From the NCBI GenBank assembly GCA_964506935.1, contig CAZDOD010000174.1:1-5890 (forward strand): DNA of 5,890 nucleotides. The letters run 5' to 3'. A program made the translations under genes and the position numbers. The stretch comes from CAZDOD01 sp964506935. Its GTDB lineage: Bacteria > Desulfobacterota > Zymogenia > Zymogenales > Zymogenaceae. The notes under the pieces were generated by a model that did no database searches, had not been told where the DNA came from, and saw only the letters and a program-made list of their open reading frames with translations. Below are positions 5,609-5,890 of this stretch, one piece after another. How positions within the stretch are numbered: position 1 is the first letter of the stretch; each line of letters starts with the position of its first letter.

Positions 5609-5890
5609 GGACTAAGGGGCTCTTAATATTAAGTATCGTATTTCTCTCGGTGGCGCTTTTCTATTTCTCCTTTGAGAAGGGGATAATACCGAAGCTGGAG
5701 GAGAAAAAGGAGAGTAAATCAAAGATCTTCAAGATAGACAAGGATGACCTCGACTCGATAGAGATCGTAAGGGGTGATGAAAAGATCACACTCAAAAAGG
5801 ATAAAGAGACTCAACGCTGGCTCATGAAATCCCCCGTCGAGACCGAGACCGATATCGGAGAGGTCGAATCGTTTCTATCCTATGCGAAAG
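5596..5890 (+). CDS. DUF4340-type membrane-anchored protein, 3' end outside window
   Basis: I translated 98 open codons from ATG at 5596 to the window edge. Residues 9-26 form one hydrophobic helix after a short basic start, an N-terminal anchor or uncleaved signal. A charged Lys/Glu linker (33-43) follows, then the beginning of a repeat-like extracytoplasmic domain: IFKIDKDDLDSIEIVRGDEK (44-63), then ITLKKDKETQRWLMKSPVET (64-83) and an acidic helix. The pattern 'I.I...g..i.L.k....W.l..Pv...' is what DUF4340 domains show, and such genes commonly follow the GldG-like gene in these cassettes. The molecular role is unknown; location and linkage suggest a partner of the transporter on the outer face of the inner membrane. 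The first codons overlap the end of the GldG-like gene by 13 bp, so the two are almost certainly co-translated. Family assignment rests on a partial sequence and on context. Confidence 0.75.
   Translation, partial: MEGLRTKGLLILSIVFLSVALFYFSFEKGIIPKLEEKKESKSKIFKIDKDDLDSIEIVRGDEKITLKKDKETQRWLMKSPVETETDIGEVESFLSYAK

Overview
The window reads as ordinary bacterial chromosome with two divergent gene blocks separated by about 560 bp of very AT-rich intergenic DNA. Strong Shine-Dalgarno sites, near-consensus sigma-70 type promoters, a secreted solute-binding protein and an oxygen-sensitive radical SAM enzyme suggest a bacterium, probably Gram-negative and anaerobic. The frequent AGG (Arg) and ATA (Ile) codons and the protein families would fit a Desulfobacterota-like or related environmental lineage, but nothing here fixes the taxonomy.

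Left block, minus strand (1-1869). A complete radical SAM enzyme gene (706-1869, TTG start) is followed after 58 bp by the 5' part of a gene for a BMP/PnrA-type periplasmic solute-binding protein (1-647, cut by the window edge). No convincing terminator or second promoter lies between them, so both may be read from the near-perfect promoter at 1944-1973.

Centre (1870-2426). No protein gene is supported. The region holds two outward-facing promoters, both with a TATAAT -10 box: minus strand at 1944-1973 and plus strand at 2111-2139. An interrupted inverted repeat and several ATAGTT(T) copies surround the plus-strand promoter. A leader of about 280 nt precedes the first plus-strand gene.

Right block, plus strand (2427-5890, continuing past the edge). 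This is a tightly packed operon: an ABC ATPase of the GldA/ABC-2 type, an ABC-2 permease of the GldF type with about six membrane segments, a GldG-type auxiliary membrane protein, and the start of a DUF4340-type membrane-anchored protein. Junctions are 3 bp apart or overlapping. The four products probably form one membrane complex: ATPase in the cytoplasm, permease in the membrane, and GldG-like and DUF4340 domains outside the inner membrane. The Gld names come from Bacteroidetes gliding genes, but this cassette also occurs in non-gliding bacteria and its substrate is unknown.

I see no mobile element, CRISPR array, RNA gene or clearly novel system. The most useful leads are the control region between the blocks, the unassigned role of the GldAFG-DUF4340 complex, and the radical SAM enzyme with CX4CX2C spacing and no other cysteine.
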